Origin: Flavisphingomonas formosensis
Lineage (GTDB): Bacteria; Pseudomonadota; Alphaproteobacteria; Sphingomonadales; Sphingomonadaceae
Assembly (NCBI RefSeq): GCF_009755815.1
Contig: NZ_WRPK01000013.1
Location: forward strand, 1 to 64,000
Length of the DNA: 64,000 nucleotides
Direction of reading: 5' to 3'
The notes beneath the pieces are model-generated. The model was given only the letters and a program-made list of their open reading frames with translations. It did no database searches and had not been told where the DNA came from. The position numbers and the translations under genes are program-made. This document shows positions 45,699 through 54,253 of this stretch, in pieces (position 1 is the first letter of the stretch; every line of letters starts with the position of its first letter).

Positions 45699-47093
45699 TT
45701 GAGCGGGACGCTTGAAACAAGGCGACAAGCGAGGAGATTCGCTTCCCGCTGGGACCGATTCCTGTCGCATCCGGTGCCGCTCTGGGTGCTCCTGCTCCTT
45801 CTCCCCTTCTGCCTCGTCCTGATCATCCTGTTCGGATCGCTGGTGCGGACCGCGGACCGCTCCGGCCGCGCCGGGGCGATCGCAATGGACATTGCGACGA
45901 TCCCGCGCACCATGAAGCGCCTGCTGCGCGGCGACCATCCCTACAAGCCGTTCCGGCCGTATACGGATGGCCCGGACGCGCTGCTGCCCAACGGCTTCTG
46001 GCGCAATACGGCGCAGCCCCTGGTCGATCCCGGCTACATATTGCTGACCAGCTTCAGCGACGCGTTGCGCCGTCCGGTCGTGCGGCTGCTGCGCCTCAGC
46101 GACGGCGTGGTGGTTCACGAATATCGGCCGGACATCGATGCGATCAACGCACGATCGCATTTCCGATCCGCGCTCGTCGATCTCGAGCGCGATCGCGGCG
46201 TGGGCATGAATCTGATGATGCATCCGCTGCTGATGCCGGACGGCGGCCTCGTCATCCACGACACCTCGCCGCTCGCGCGGGTGGACGCGTGCGGACGGGT
46301 GGAATGGCAGATCGACGGCATCTTCCACCACTCGGCCGAACGCGGCCCGGACGGCGCGATCTGGGCGGTCTATCGCTTTCCGGTGCCACGCATGCCGAAC
46401 GTCGCACCGACCTTCAACGACGAAGCGATATTGAAAGCCTCGCCCGAAGGGCGGACGCTCCTGCTGCGACGCATCTCCGACATATTGGATGCGAACGGCC
46501 TCGGCACGCTGTGGCGCAGCCATCCCTATGTGGACGATCCGTTCCACCTCAACGACGTCCAGCCGGTGCTGACGTCCGGCCCCTACTGGCAGCGCGGCGA
46601 CCTGTTCCTGAGCCTGCGCAATCTTTCGATGATCGCGCTCTACCGACCGTCGGCCGGCAAGATCCTCTGGCATCGGGTCGGGCCCTGGGCGATGCAGCAC
46701 GACGTCAGCATCATCGACGATCATCGCATCTCGGTGTTCGACAATCACTGGCGCTTCGCCGCGCCGGAGGGTGAGGTGGATGGCCTCAACCGCATTCCGG
46801 TCTATGATTTCGCGACCGACACGGTGCACTTTCCCCTCGTCGCCGCCACCACCCTCCATCATATCGCCACGCGCGCTCAGGGCCGCGCGACGCCCCTGCC
46901 GAACGGCGACATGATGGTCGAGGAAACCGAGCATGGGCGCCTTTTGCGTGTGGCGCCCGACGGCACCATACGCTGGCGCTACATCTCGGCCGATCCCGCC
47001 AGACACCGCTACCAGCTCCGCTGGAGCCGCTACCTCGATCCCATCACCGATGGTCCTGCCATCCTAGCAGCGGAGCACGCCCAATGCGCCTGA
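45699..47093 (+). CDS. Arylsulfotransferase-like (ASST-type) membrane-anchored protein
   Basis: 464 aa. TTG start with AAGGAG six bases upstream. One helix at residues 27-48, then a beta-propeller-like body with the ASST pattern of repeated W/H/D strands: HPLLMPDGGLVIHD, FHHSAERGPDGAIWAVYR, FHLNDVQPVLTSGPYW, MQHDVSIIDDHRISVFDNHW. The HDVSIIDDHRISVFDN block is a conserved ASST core. Known ASSTs move sulfate between phenols with a catalytic His. It overlaps the next gene by ten bases. Activity is not proven, as the family includes non-enzymatic propellers. Confidence 0.8.
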   Translation: MSGTLETRRQARRFASRWDRFLSHPVPLWVLLLLLPFCLVLIILFGSLVRTADRSGRAGAIAMDIATIPRTMKRLLRGDHPYKPFRPYTDGPDALLPNGFWRNTAQPLVDPGYILLTSFSDALRRPVVRLLRLSDGVVVHEYRPDIDAINARSHFRSALVDLERDRGVGMNLMMHPLLMPDGGLVIHDTSPLARVDACGRVEWQIDGIFHHSAERGPDGAIWAVYRFPVPRMPNVAPTFNDEAILKASPEGRTLLLRRISDILDANGLGTLWRSHPYVDDPFHLNDVQPVLTSGPYWQRGDLFLSLRNLSMIALYRPSAGKILWHRVGPWAMQHDVSIIDDHRISVFDNHWRFAAPEGEVDGLNRIPVYDFATDTVHFPLVAATTLHHIATRAQGRATPLPNGDMMVEETEHGRLLRVAPDGTIRWRYISADPARHRYQLRWSRYLDPITDGPAILAAEHAQCA

Positions 47094-47332
47094 ACATGCT
47101 TCCCCTCGCCCTTCTCCTGCCGCTGATCCCGACGCCGGCATTCGCCTATCTCGGCCCCGGCCTCGGCATGGGCGCGGTGGCAACCGCGCTCGGCGTCGTC
47201 GTCGCGGTGTTTCTCGGCCTGTTCTCGATCCTCTGGTATCCGCTCAAGCGGCTGATCCGCCGGCTGACCGGACGGGGCACCGTTCTGAAAACCGAACGAA
47301 CGGTCGAAGCGGCCCGCGACCGGGGCATGTGA
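47084..47332 (+). CDS. Small membrane protein of the sulfotransferase operon
   Basis: 82 aa. Signal-anchor MRLNMLPLALLLPLIPTPAFA, then YLGPGLGMGAVATALGVVVAVFLGLFSILWYPLKRL, one helix with a basic cytoplasmic end. Similar small proteins with a YLGPGLG motif occur next to polysaccharide and sulfotransferase genes. It overlaps the ASST-like gene by ten bases and the next gene by one to four, so all three are translated together. Function unknown. Confidence 0.8.
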   Translation: MRLNMLPLALLLPLIPTPAFAYLGPGLGMGAVATALGVVVAVFLGLFSILWYPLKRLIRRLTGRGTVLKTERTVEAARDRGM

Positions 47333-48771
47333 TGCTGTTGGGATCGGCGCTGTTGGTGGTCGGCACGCTCGCGGCGCTGGAGCTGATTCCGGCGTTGGGC
47401 GTCATCACGTCCCTCACCCGTCTCGCGCACCGCGCGCGGAGGGCTACACAGCTCCTCCTGAGGACCGGCGTGTCCGAGTGGGCCAAGGAGAGGGCGCTGC
47501 GTCTCGCCTCCGCTTCGCTGCTGCGCGCCTCGCTCACCAGCGGCGGCCTGCTGCTGCTCGTCGCGGCGCCGATCCTCTTCCTCCTGATGCTCAATGCGGT
47601 CCTGCCGCTGGGCGTGCGGGAGGCACTCATCGACGGGCCGTCGCGGATCGCGATCTTCCTGATCAGCTCAGCCTATCTGCTGATGCGCCGGCAGCAACGC
47701 AAAACCGCCTCGGCAGCCGGAGAACGACTGTTGCAACGCGTGGCACTGGGCAGCCGGGCGGTACTCGAAACGAGCTTCTCGATCGAGCGGCGGCTTCATC
47801 CGCCGCTGCCGAACGAACGCATCGGAGGAGCGCCGATATTCATCGTCGGGCTGGCGCGCGCCGGCACCACGATAGTGACGCGGCTGCTTCACGATACCGG
47901 CCTGTTCGCCAGCCCCACCTATCGCGACCTGCCCTTTCCGCTCGCGCCCAACGGCTGGGCGCGGATCGGCCAGAGGATGAAACGCGAGGTGGCACGGGTC
48001 GAGCGCGGCCATGGCGATGGCCTCGAGCATGACCTCGACAGCCCGGAAGCGCTCGAAGAGCTGTTCTGGCTCTGCCACGAGGGCGAACGCTATCGCGGCA
48101 GGGACGGCCTGCGGCCCGTAAATCCGGAAGCGCGCAGCATCGCCGCCTTCCGGGACTATGTGAGGCTGGTGCGGCGGCGCTATGGCCGCGACCGCTACTT
48201 GTCGAAGAACAACAGCAATATCCTGCGCCTGCCAGCGCTGGTCGAGGCGTTCGACGATGCGATCCTGATCCATCCGTTCCGCGATCCGATCGAGCAGAGC
48301 GCGTCGCTGCTGGGCCAGCATATCCGCGCCTGCGCGCTCGCCAGGGAAGACCCGTTCCGCCGCCATTTCATGCATTGGCTCGGCCATCACGAATTCGGCG
48401 CCGACCACCGCCCCTTTCTGCTGACCAGCGAGGAACATGGGGACGACCCGAGCCGGATCGACTATTGGCTGCGGCGCTGGATCGAGGCCTATGCCTTCCT
48501 CATCGGACAGCCCGAAGCGATACGGTCGCGGCAGATTTTCGTCGATTATGACGGGCTTTGCGCAGCGCCGGAGGCTGGATCACGCCGTCTCGCCACAGGT
48601 ATCGGCATCGCCGTGGGGCTGGAGTGGGCCTCGTTGCGCAAGCAGCCTGTCCGCCACGCCGGATGCAATGCCTCGAAGATGCTGGTCGCCCAGGCCTATG
48701 CGGTGCATGACGAGCTGATCGCCCGCAGCCAGCTCAGGCCGGCTTCGAACACCCTGCGCCTGATCGCCTGA
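47332..48771 (+). CDS. Sulfotransferase family protein with N-terminal membrane segments
   Basis: 479 aa from ATG 47332 (TGATG with the previous stop; GTG 47329 is an alternative). Helices at about residues 1-22, 60-90 and 105-118 anchor it. The PAPS 5'-phosphosulfate loop is FIVGLARAGTTIVTRLLHDTGLF (about 170-192), and a second phosphate motif is ILIHPFRDPIEQSASLLGQH. It would sulfate an acceptor using PAPS in the cytosol. It forms an operon with the ASST-like and small membrane proteins. Confidence 0.88.
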   Translation: MLLGSALLVVGTLAALELIPALGVITSLTRLAHRARRATQLLLRTGVSEWAKERALRLASASLLRASLTSGGLLLLVAAPILFLLMLNAVLPLGVREALIDGPSRIAIFLISSAYLLMRRQQRKTASAAGERLLQRVALGSRAVLETSFSIERRLHPPLPNERIGGAPIFIVGLARAGTTIVTRLLHDTGLFASPTYRDLPFPLAPNGWARIGQRMKREVARVERGHGDGLEHDLDSPEALEELFWLCHEGERYRGRDGLRPVNPEARSIAAFRDYVRLVRRRYGRDRYLSKNNSNILRLPALVEAFDDAILIHPFRDPIEQSASLLGQHIRACALAREDPFRRHFMHWLGHHEFGADHRPFLLTSEEHGDDPSRIDYWLRRWIEAYAFLIGQPEAIRSRQIFVDYDGLCAAPEAGSRRLATGIGIAVGLEWASLRKQPVRHAGCNASKMLVAQAYAVHDELIARSQLRPASNTLRLIA

Positions 48772-48787
48772 CCGGACGCCCGGCAGG

Positions 48788-49768
48788 TCAGGGCGCGGTT
48801 CCGGGCGGCTGGGCTTCGGCGAGGATCAGAGAAAATAGCCCGTCGGGATCGACCCATTCGCGGATCGGCGTCCACGCTCCGGCGCGGAGCAGCAGGCGGG
48901 CATCGCGCGGGCCATATTTATGGCTGTTCTCGGTATGGATCGTTTCGCCTGCCCGCATCTCGAAATCCTGCCCAGCGACGGAGAAACGCACGTCGCGCAC
49001 CGCCTCCAGATGCATCTCGATGCGGGAATAATCGTCGTTCCAGATCGCACGATGGCGGAAGGCGTCGACCGGGATGGTGCCCGCCAGTTCCCTGTTGATG
49101 CGATTCAGCAGGTTGAGGTTGAAGCGTGCGGTAACTCCGGCGGCATCGTCATAGGCCGGGATCAATATGTCGGTGGACTTGATCCGGTCCATGCCGATCA
49201 GCAGCATCGATCCAATCCCCAGCGTCTCCACCATTGCGCGCAGCAGATTGACCGCGGTGCGCGCCACCATGTTGCCGATGGTCGAGCCAGGGAAGAAGCC
49301 GAGCTTGGGCAGCCGCGCGATCGAGGCGGGCGGTTCCAGCGGATAGGTGAAGTCCGCCTCCAGCGGCAGCACCGGCAGCTTCGGGAAATTCTCGGCGAGC
49401 GCCGCTGCGGACTGGCGCAGGAATTCGCCCGAAATGTCGATCGGCACATAGGCGGAGGGTTCGACGGCAGCGAGGAGGTGCGGCGTCTTGGTGGACGATC
49501 CCGATCCGAACTCGACGACCGCCCGGCCCGGTCCGGCGATTCGGCCCACCTCCGCGCAATGTGCCTTGAGCAGCGCCGTCTCGGTACGGGTCGGATAATA
49601 TTCCGGAAGCTCGGTGATCTCCTCGAATATCCGAGAACCGGCATGATCGTAGAACCAGCGCGCGGGAATGGCGCGCTGCGGCTGCATACGCAGGCCATTC
49701 AGGACATCCGCGCGGAAGGCGGGATCCACCTCGACGGGCGGCAGGATCAGCAGATCTTCCATCAACAT
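48788..49768 (-). CDS. egtD: L-histidine N(alpha)-methyltransferase
   Basis: 326 aa. EgtD signatures: ARWFYDHAGSRIFEEITELPEYYPTRTE, VEFGSGSSTKTPHLL (SAM site), LPKLGFFPGSTIGN and FNLNLLNRINREL, with IHTENSHKYG at the histidine pocket. It makes hercynine, the first ergothioneine step, using SAM. It follows egtB on the same strand after a one-base spacer. Confidence 0.95.
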   Translation of the reverse strand: MLMEDLLILPPVEVDPAFRADVLNGLRMQPQRAIPARWFYDHAGSRIFEEITELPEYYPTRTETALLKAHCAEVGRIAGPGRAVVEFGSGSSTKTPHLLAAVEPSAYVPIDISGEFLRQSAAALAENFPKLPVLPLEADFTYPLEPPASIARLPKLGFFPGSTIGNMVARTAVNLLRAMVETLGIGSMLLIGMDRIKSTDILIPAYDDAAGVTARFNLNLLNRINRELAGTIPVDAFRHRAIWNDDYSRIEMHLEAVRDVRFSVAGQDFEMRAGETIHTENSHKYGPRDARLLLRAGAWTPIREWVDPDGLFSLILAEAQPPGTAP

Positions 49769-49769
49769 G

Positions 49770-51065
49770 TCAGATATCCTTGGCCAGGCGCAGGCCGCAG
49801 AACTGCCAGCGCTGATGGGGATAGAAGAAGTTGCGGTAGGACGCGCGGCTGTGCCCGCGAGGGGTGGCGCAACTGGCGCCTTTCAGGACGAACTGTCCGG
49901 ACATGAACTTGCCATTATATTCGCCGACCGCGCCGGCGGCGGGACGGAAGCCGGGATAGGGAAGATAGGCACTGCCCGTCCATTCCCACACATCGCCGAA
50001 CATCTGCCGAAGGCCCCGCCCACCTACACCGGCGCGCGGCCGGGTGGGGCCGGCATCGTCGAGCTGGTTGCCCGATGCCGGATCGATCGCGCGGGCGGCG
50101 CTTTCCCATTCCGCCTCGGTCGGCAGGCGGGCACCCGCCCAGCGGGCATAGGCATCCGCCTCATAATAGCTGACATGCGCGACGGGCGCGGCCGGGCGGA
50201 CCGGATGCAGGCCGTCCAGAGCGAATTGCCGCCAATGGCCATCGTCTCCCATCCGCCAGTGGAGCGGCGCCTCGATACCCTCCGCCTGCACCCAGGCCCA
50301 GCCGTCCGAAAGCCAGTGCTCAGCCCGCGCATAGCCGCCATCGGCGATGAATTCGGCCCATTCGGCATTGGTCACCGGCCGGTCCGCAAGCGCATGCGGA
50401 TGCAGCAGCACGCGGTGCGCCGGGCCTTCGCAATCGAAACCGAAGCCCGCGCCGTCATGACCGATCGTCACGATCCCGTCCGCACCCTCGATCCAGTGGA
50501 GCGCGTCGGGCAGCGGCGAAGGCGTGTCGCGCACGCTGGGCCACACGGCCGGCGCGATCGGATTCTGCGCGAAGAGATGCAGGATGTCGGTGAGCAGCAG
50601 TTCCTGATGCTGCTGCTCGTGGTGAATGCCGAGCTCCACGAGCGCCAGGGCCGCATCGGGCAGGCGCGGCAGCGCGGCCACAAGCGCCTCGTCGACGTGG
50701 CGACGCCAGGCCAGCACATGATCCAGCGACGGCCGCGTCAACAGGCCACGGCGCGGCCGGGCATGGCGTGGGCCCTCAGCCTCGTAATAGCTGTTGAACA
50801 GGAAAGGAAAGGCGTCGTCGAACAGCCGATAGCCCGGCACATGATCGCGCAGAATGAAGCTTTCGAGAAACCAGGTTACGTGCGCGACGTGCCATTTGGA
50901 GGGCGAAGCATCCGCCATTGACTGGCCGGTGGCGTCCGCGTCGGACAAGGGCGCGACGAGCGCCTCGCTCAGCGTCCGGGTCCGCATGAGGCGCTCGACC
51001 AGCGGGCTTTCACCAGCGGCGGTGGGTTCGGAAGCGGCCATCGCGCCGGCAAGATCGGTTGTCAT
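49770..51065 (-). CDS. egtB: Hercynine oxygenase / sulfoxide synthase
   Basis: 431 aa from ATG 51065; an upstream GTG (51104) would add 13 residues. A DinB-like N-terminal domain carries the iron ligands in SKWHVAHVTWFLE and HHEQQHQELLLTDI (HxxxHxE). The C-terminal formylglycine-generating-enzyme-like domain has LPTEAEWESAARA, FGDVWEWTGSAYLPYPGF and SYRNFFYPHQRWQFCGLRLA. With EgtD it makes hercynylcysteine (or hercynylglutamylcysteine) sulfoxide. No egtA, egtC or egtE is in the window. Confidence 0.93.
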   Translation of the reverse strand: MTTDLAGAMAASEPTAAGESPLVERLMRTRTLSEALVAPLSDADATGQSMADASPSKWHVAHVTWFLESFILRDHVPGYRLFDDAFPFLFNSYYEAEGPRHARPRRGLLTRPSLDHVLAWRRHVDEALVAALPRLPDAALALVELGIHHEQQHQELLLTDILHLFAQNPIAPAVWPSVRDTPSPLPDALHWIEGADGIVTIGHDGAGFGFDCEGPAHRVLLHPHALADRPVTNAEWAEFIADGGYARAEHWLSDGWAWVQAEGIEAPLHWRMGDDGHWRQFALDGLHPVRPAAPVAHVSYYEADAYARWAGARLPTEAEWESAARAIDPASGNQLDDAGPTRPRAGVGGRGLRQMFGDVWEWTGSAYLPYPGFRPAAGAVGEYNGKFMSGQFVLKGASCATPRGHSRASYRNFFYPHQRWQFCGLRLAKDI

Positions 51066-51160
51066 TATGACAGGTTCAACCGCCTGCAGAGCGGAAAGTT
51101 GCACCTATTCGATCGTGCAGCCTGGGACTCCTGTCCCTATCCGGCCAGAAATGCGGGAGG

Positions 51161-51727
51161 TCAGCGCGTGGCGCCTGGCCTCCACAGAACGTCCCCGCGC
51201 GCGCGATTGAGCAGACGGCCAAGCACGAACAGATGGTCCGAAAGACGATTGACGTAGGCCAGAGCCTCGGGATTCAAATTAACTGCACGCGCCGCCGCGG
51301 TCGCCGCCCGTTCGGCACGACGCACGACCGCGCGAGCGAGATGGACGTACGCCGCCGCCGGATCGCCGCCAGGCAGGATGAAGCTGCGCAACGGCTCCAG
51401 CGCCTCGTTCATCGCGTCGATTTCTCGTTCCAGTCGCGCGACCTGCCCCGGCACGATGCGCAGCGCCATCTCGGTCGGCGCGAAATCCTCGCCCGGCGTC
51501 GCCAGATCCGCGCCGAGATCGAACAGCTCGTTCTGGATGCGGCCCAGCATCTCACGCGCCGGGGGGTCCGAGATGTGGAGCAGCGCGACGCCGATCACCG
51601 AATTGGCTTCGTCGACATCGCCGATCGCCGCCATGCGCGGATCGGATTTCGCGACGCGCGATCCATCGACGAGGCCGGTCTCGCCCCCGTCCCCCGTGCG
51701 CGTGTAGATCTTGGTGAGCTTGACCAG
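51161..51727 (-). CDS. Cob(I)alamin adenosyltransferase (PduO type), CTG start
   Basis: 188 aa from CTG at 51727. The canonical N-terminus VKLTKIYTRTGDGGETGL is encoded, but no ATG, GTG or TTG precedes it in frame before a stop; the CTG gives MVKLTKIYTRTGD exactly. The first ATG (51634) would remove the ATP-binding TRTGDGG. DEANSVIGVAL, RRAER and LNRLSDHLFVLGRLLN are PduO-type motifs. It makes adenosylcobalamin. The stop of the HIG1 gene lies four bases from its start. Confidence 0.88.
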   Translation of the reverse strand: MVKLTKIYTRTGDGGETGLVDGSRVAKSDPRMAAIGDVDEANSVIGVALLHISDPPAREMLGRIQNELFDLGADLATPGEDFAPTEMALRIVPGQVARLEREIDAMNEALEPLRSFILPGGDPAAAYVHLARAVVRRAERAATAAARAVNLNPEALAYVNRLSDHLFVLGRLLNRARGDVLWRPGATR

Positions 51728-51731
51728 CGCT

Positions 51732-51962
51732 TCAGCTCGCCCGCTTGAGCAGCAGAAGCAGGACCGCGAAGATCACGGCCAGCGCCTGGAAGAGGATGCG
51801 CATCCGCATCATCTTGTTCTGACGCACGCCCGAGACGTTCACTCCGTCAGGCCCGTTGAGATCGGCGGCGGTGGTGCGTAGGAAGATAACGATGCCGCGG
51901 ATCAGCGCGACCACGGCGCCGATCGCGGCCAGAACCAGCAACACGGTGAGAAAAGTCTGCAT
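51732..51962 (-). CDS. HIG1-domain twin-helix membrane protein
   Basis: 76 aa: helix one (FLTVLLVLAAIGAVVALIRGIVIFL), a polar linker, the HIG1 motif QNKMMRMRILFQALAVIFAVLLLLL. In mitochondria HIG1 proteins assist cytochrome oxidase assembly; bacterial members are unstudied. It lies six bases after gluQ and upstream of the adenosyltransferase. Confidence 0.85.
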   Translation of the reverse strand: MQTFLTVLLVLAAIGAVVALIRGIVIFLRTTAADLNGPDGVNVSGVRQNKMMRMRILFQALAVIFAVLLLLLKRAS

Positions 51963-51968
51963 GCCTCA

Positions 51969-52841
51969 TCATGTAGGCCTGCCCGGCGGGGGTGGCAACG
52001 GCGTTCCGCGCCGGAGCGCGGCGAGCAGCGTTCCGGGATCCATGCCCGCTTTACGATATTCGGCCAGCGCGGGCGATCCGGCGCGCTTGGCGAGGCGGGA
52101 GCCGTCCGGGGCGGTGAGCAGCGGGTGATGGTGATAATCCGGCGTCGGCAGGCCGAGTAGCGCCTGGAGAAGGCGATGGACATGCGTGGCGGCGAACAGA
52201 TCGACGCCGCGCACGATGTCTGTCACGCCCTGCGCCGCATCGTCCACCGTGACGGCCAGATGATAAGAGGTCGGCGCATCCTTGCGCGCCAGCACGACAT
52301 CGCCCAGCGTCTCGGGTTCGGCGATCACGGTGCCGGCGGCGGCGTCACGCCACTGCAGGGCGCCGGCCCGCGCCGATGCGGCGTGCATGTCGAGCCGCCA
52401 GCAATGGGCGTCCGCCGCCAGCCGCTGCGCCCGTTCCGTCGGCGGAAGCGCCCGGCACGTGCCGGGATAGAGCGGCCCTTCGTTGCCGTGCGGCGCCACC
52501 GCGCTCGCCGCGATTTCGGCGCGGGTGCAGAAGCAGGGATAGACGAGACCGAGCGCTTTCAGCCGCTCGAGCGCCGCATCGTAACGCGGCAATCGCGCGG
52601 ACTGCCGCACCGGTGGCTCATCCCAGCGCAGGCCGAGCCAGTCGAGATCCTCTTCGATGCCGCGGACATGCTCCTCGCGGGTACGGCCGGGATCGATATC
52701 TTCGATGCGCAGCAGGAAGCGTCCGCCGCGCTCGCGCGCGAAATCATGCGCCAGCATGGCGGAATAGGCGTGGCCGAGGTGCAGGCGGCCGGTAGGGCTC
52801 GGCGCGAAACGGGTCACCGTCGCGCGGGATGATGAAATCAC
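51969..52841 (-). CDS. gluQ: Glutamyl-queuosine tRNA(Asp) synthetase
   Basis: 290 aa, GTG start (GTG 52817 is an alternative). FAPSPTGRLHLGHAYSAML gives the HIGH motif, RIEDIDPGRTREEHVRGIEEDL matches GluRS class I, and the KMSKS equivalent is SRLAKRAG. The anticodon-binding half of GluRS is absent, as expected for GluQ. It attaches glutamate to the queuosine base of tRNA(Asp). Confidence 0.94.
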   Translation of the reverse strand: MISSSRATVTRFAPSPTGRLHLGHAYSAMLAHDFARERGGRFLLRIEDIDPGRTREEHVRGIEEDLDWLGLRWDEPPVRQSARLPRYDAALERLKALGLVYPCFCTRAEIAASAVAPHGNEGPLYPGTCRALPPTERAQRLAADAHCWRLDMHAASARAGALQWRDAAAGTVIAEPETLGDVVLARKDAPTSYHLAVTVDDAAQGVTDIVRGVDLFAATHVHRLLQALLGLPTPDYHHHPLLTAPDGSRLAKRAGSPALAEYRKAGMDPGTLLAALRRGTPLPPPPGRPT

Positions 52842-52974
52842 GAAACGGGCTCTTGACCGCGAGTCGCGCCCCGTGCTGTCATGTGCCCGTCACGCTTTCC
52901 GGGCAGGGAGCGGGGCGACGGAGACGCGGCCGGGCCGGGCATACGCGTCCTGAGTGCGACAGGGCCGGGGGTCG

Positions 52975-52998
52975 GTCTGGCGGTAGCTTCCGCCAGAC
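52975..52998 (+). other. Perfect hairpin upstream of the HNH gene
   Basis: GTCTGGCGG (52975-52983), a TAGCTT loop, and CCGCCAGAC (52990-52998) form a nine-bp stem, immediately before AGGAGG at 52999-53004 and 22 bases before the ATG. It could hide or control the ribosome-binding site, or end transcription from upstream. No U-run follows, which argues against a standard terminator. Confidence 0.5.
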
Positions 52999-53019
52999 AG
53001 GAGGCCGTCGGTCACGCTC

Positions 53020-53586
53020 ATGTACCATCCCGATCTCATTCGTCATCCTGACAGTTGTCCCGCCCTCGTGCTCAACGCGGACTATACGCCGCTGAGCTAC
53101 TATCCGCTCAGCCTGTGGCCGTGGCAGACAGCGGTCAAGGCGGTGTTCCTCGAACGGGTCGACATCGTCGATCATTATGCACGCGAAGTGCGCAGCCCCA
53201 CCAGCAAGATGCGCCTGCCTTCGGTGATCGCGCTGCGCCAATATGTGCGACCGTCGCAGCATCCCGCCTTCACCCGCTTCAACCTCTTCCTGCGGGATCG
53301 CTTCTCCTGCCAATATTGCGGCGCGACGAGCGATCTCACCTTCGATCATGTCGTCCCCCGCGCCCAAGGCGGCCGGACGACATGGGAGAATGTGTCGACC
53401 GCCTGCGCGCCCTGCAATCTGCGCAAGGGCGGCCGGACGCCGCAGCAGGCCAGAATGGCGCTGTTCGAGGCCCCCTATCGGCCGACGAGCTGGCAGTTGC
53501 AGGAGCATGGCCGCAGCTTCCCGCCCAATTATCTGCACGAGAGCTGGCGGGACTGGCTCTATTGGGACATTCCGCTCGAAGCCTGA
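53020..53586 (+). CDS. HNH endonuclease family protein
   Basis: 188 aa. Zn and catalytic motifs: FSCQYCGATSDLTFDHVVPRAQGGRTTWENVSTACAPCNLRKGGRTP, i.e. C-x2-C, DH, and C-x2-C-N. The N-terminal PALVLNADYTPLSYYPLSLWPWQTAVKAVF is conserved in a widespread chromosomal group of unknown physiological role. GGAGG is about 15 bases from ATG, longer than ideal. The gap at 52842-53019 contains a perfect hairpin. Confidence 0.9.
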   Translation: MYHPDLIRHPDSCPALVLNADYTPLSYYPLSLWPWQTAVKAVFLERVDIVDHYAREVRSPTSKMRLPSVIALRQYVRPSQHPAFTRFNLFLRDRFSCQYCGATSDLTFDHVVPRAQGGRTTWENVSTACAPCNLRKGGRTPQQARMALFEAPYRPTSWQLQEHGRSFPPNYLHESWRDWLYWDIPLEA

Positions 53587-53866
53587 TCGCCGGCCGCCCG
53601 TCATTGCTGCCGCCTCGCGGCTCGTGGCGACGGGCTGGCCCGCCTCCCATTCCGATCGCGACCGGCCTTTGCGGACGGATCCCTTCGCTTGGGATAATTC
53701 CCCTTATTGGAGTGGCAAAAATCCCCAATAGTCAGCGCAGAGTACCTAGCGCTATCCAGCCAAAATCGCTCCTACAAAGAAAAAATCCCGCAAATTGGGC
53801 AAAAGACGAAACTGGCACGCTTCCTGCTGAACAGTCGGCATCATTCAAGGCAGGAAGGAAGAAGCC

Positions 53867-54190
53867 ATGTTGACCCTCAAGACCCGTTCGATCGCCGGCC
53901 TCGCAACCGTGGCCGCCACCGTGATGACCGCTGCCTTCGCGGCACCCGGCTACGCCGAGACGGTGACCAGCGAAATCCACTATAGCGATCTGGATCTCAG
54001 CACCGATGCCGGCAAGGCAGCGCTCGACAAGCGCATCCTTCACGCGGCGAAGGCGGTGTGCGGCGAGATGGATCAGGTCAACAAGTTCCACGTCATGGCC
54101 TGCCGGACCAAGGCGATCGCGTCGGCCCGCCACGCGGCCGTGCTCGCCGCCGCAAAGAGCGCAACCGACGTTCAGTTGGCCGGTCGCTGA
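53867..54190 (+). CDS. UrcA-family secreted protein
   Basis: 107 aa with a GGAAGGAAG ribosome site. Signal peptide to about residue 30 (GYAE). Core TSEIHYSDLDLSTDAGKAALDKRILHAAKAVCGEMDQ...CRTKAIASARHAAV has the two conserved Cys of UrcA. The family is found in sphingomonads and Caulobacterales; function unknown. The 280-bp upstream gap is AT-richer than the coding sequence and likely contains its promoter. Confidence 0.9.
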   Translation: MLTLKTRSIAGLATVAATVMTAAFAAPGYAETVTSEIHYSDLDLSTDAGKAALDKRILHAAKAVCGEMDQVNKFHVMACRTKAIASARHAAVLAAAKSATDVQLAGR

Positions 54191-54206
54191 TGGCGGTGCG
54201 TCGATA

Positions 54207-54232
54207 CCGGGCCCGGCGGAGGCCAGGCCCGG
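54207..54232. terminator. GC-rich hairpin between convergent genes
   Basis: CCGGGCC (54207-54213) and GGCCCGG (54226-54232) form a seven-bp stem between the urcA stop and the SBF-like stop. No U-run is present, so it is only a candidate bidirectional terminator. Confidence 0.4.
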
Positions 54233-54253
54233 CATTGATGCGCCTCCATTCGG

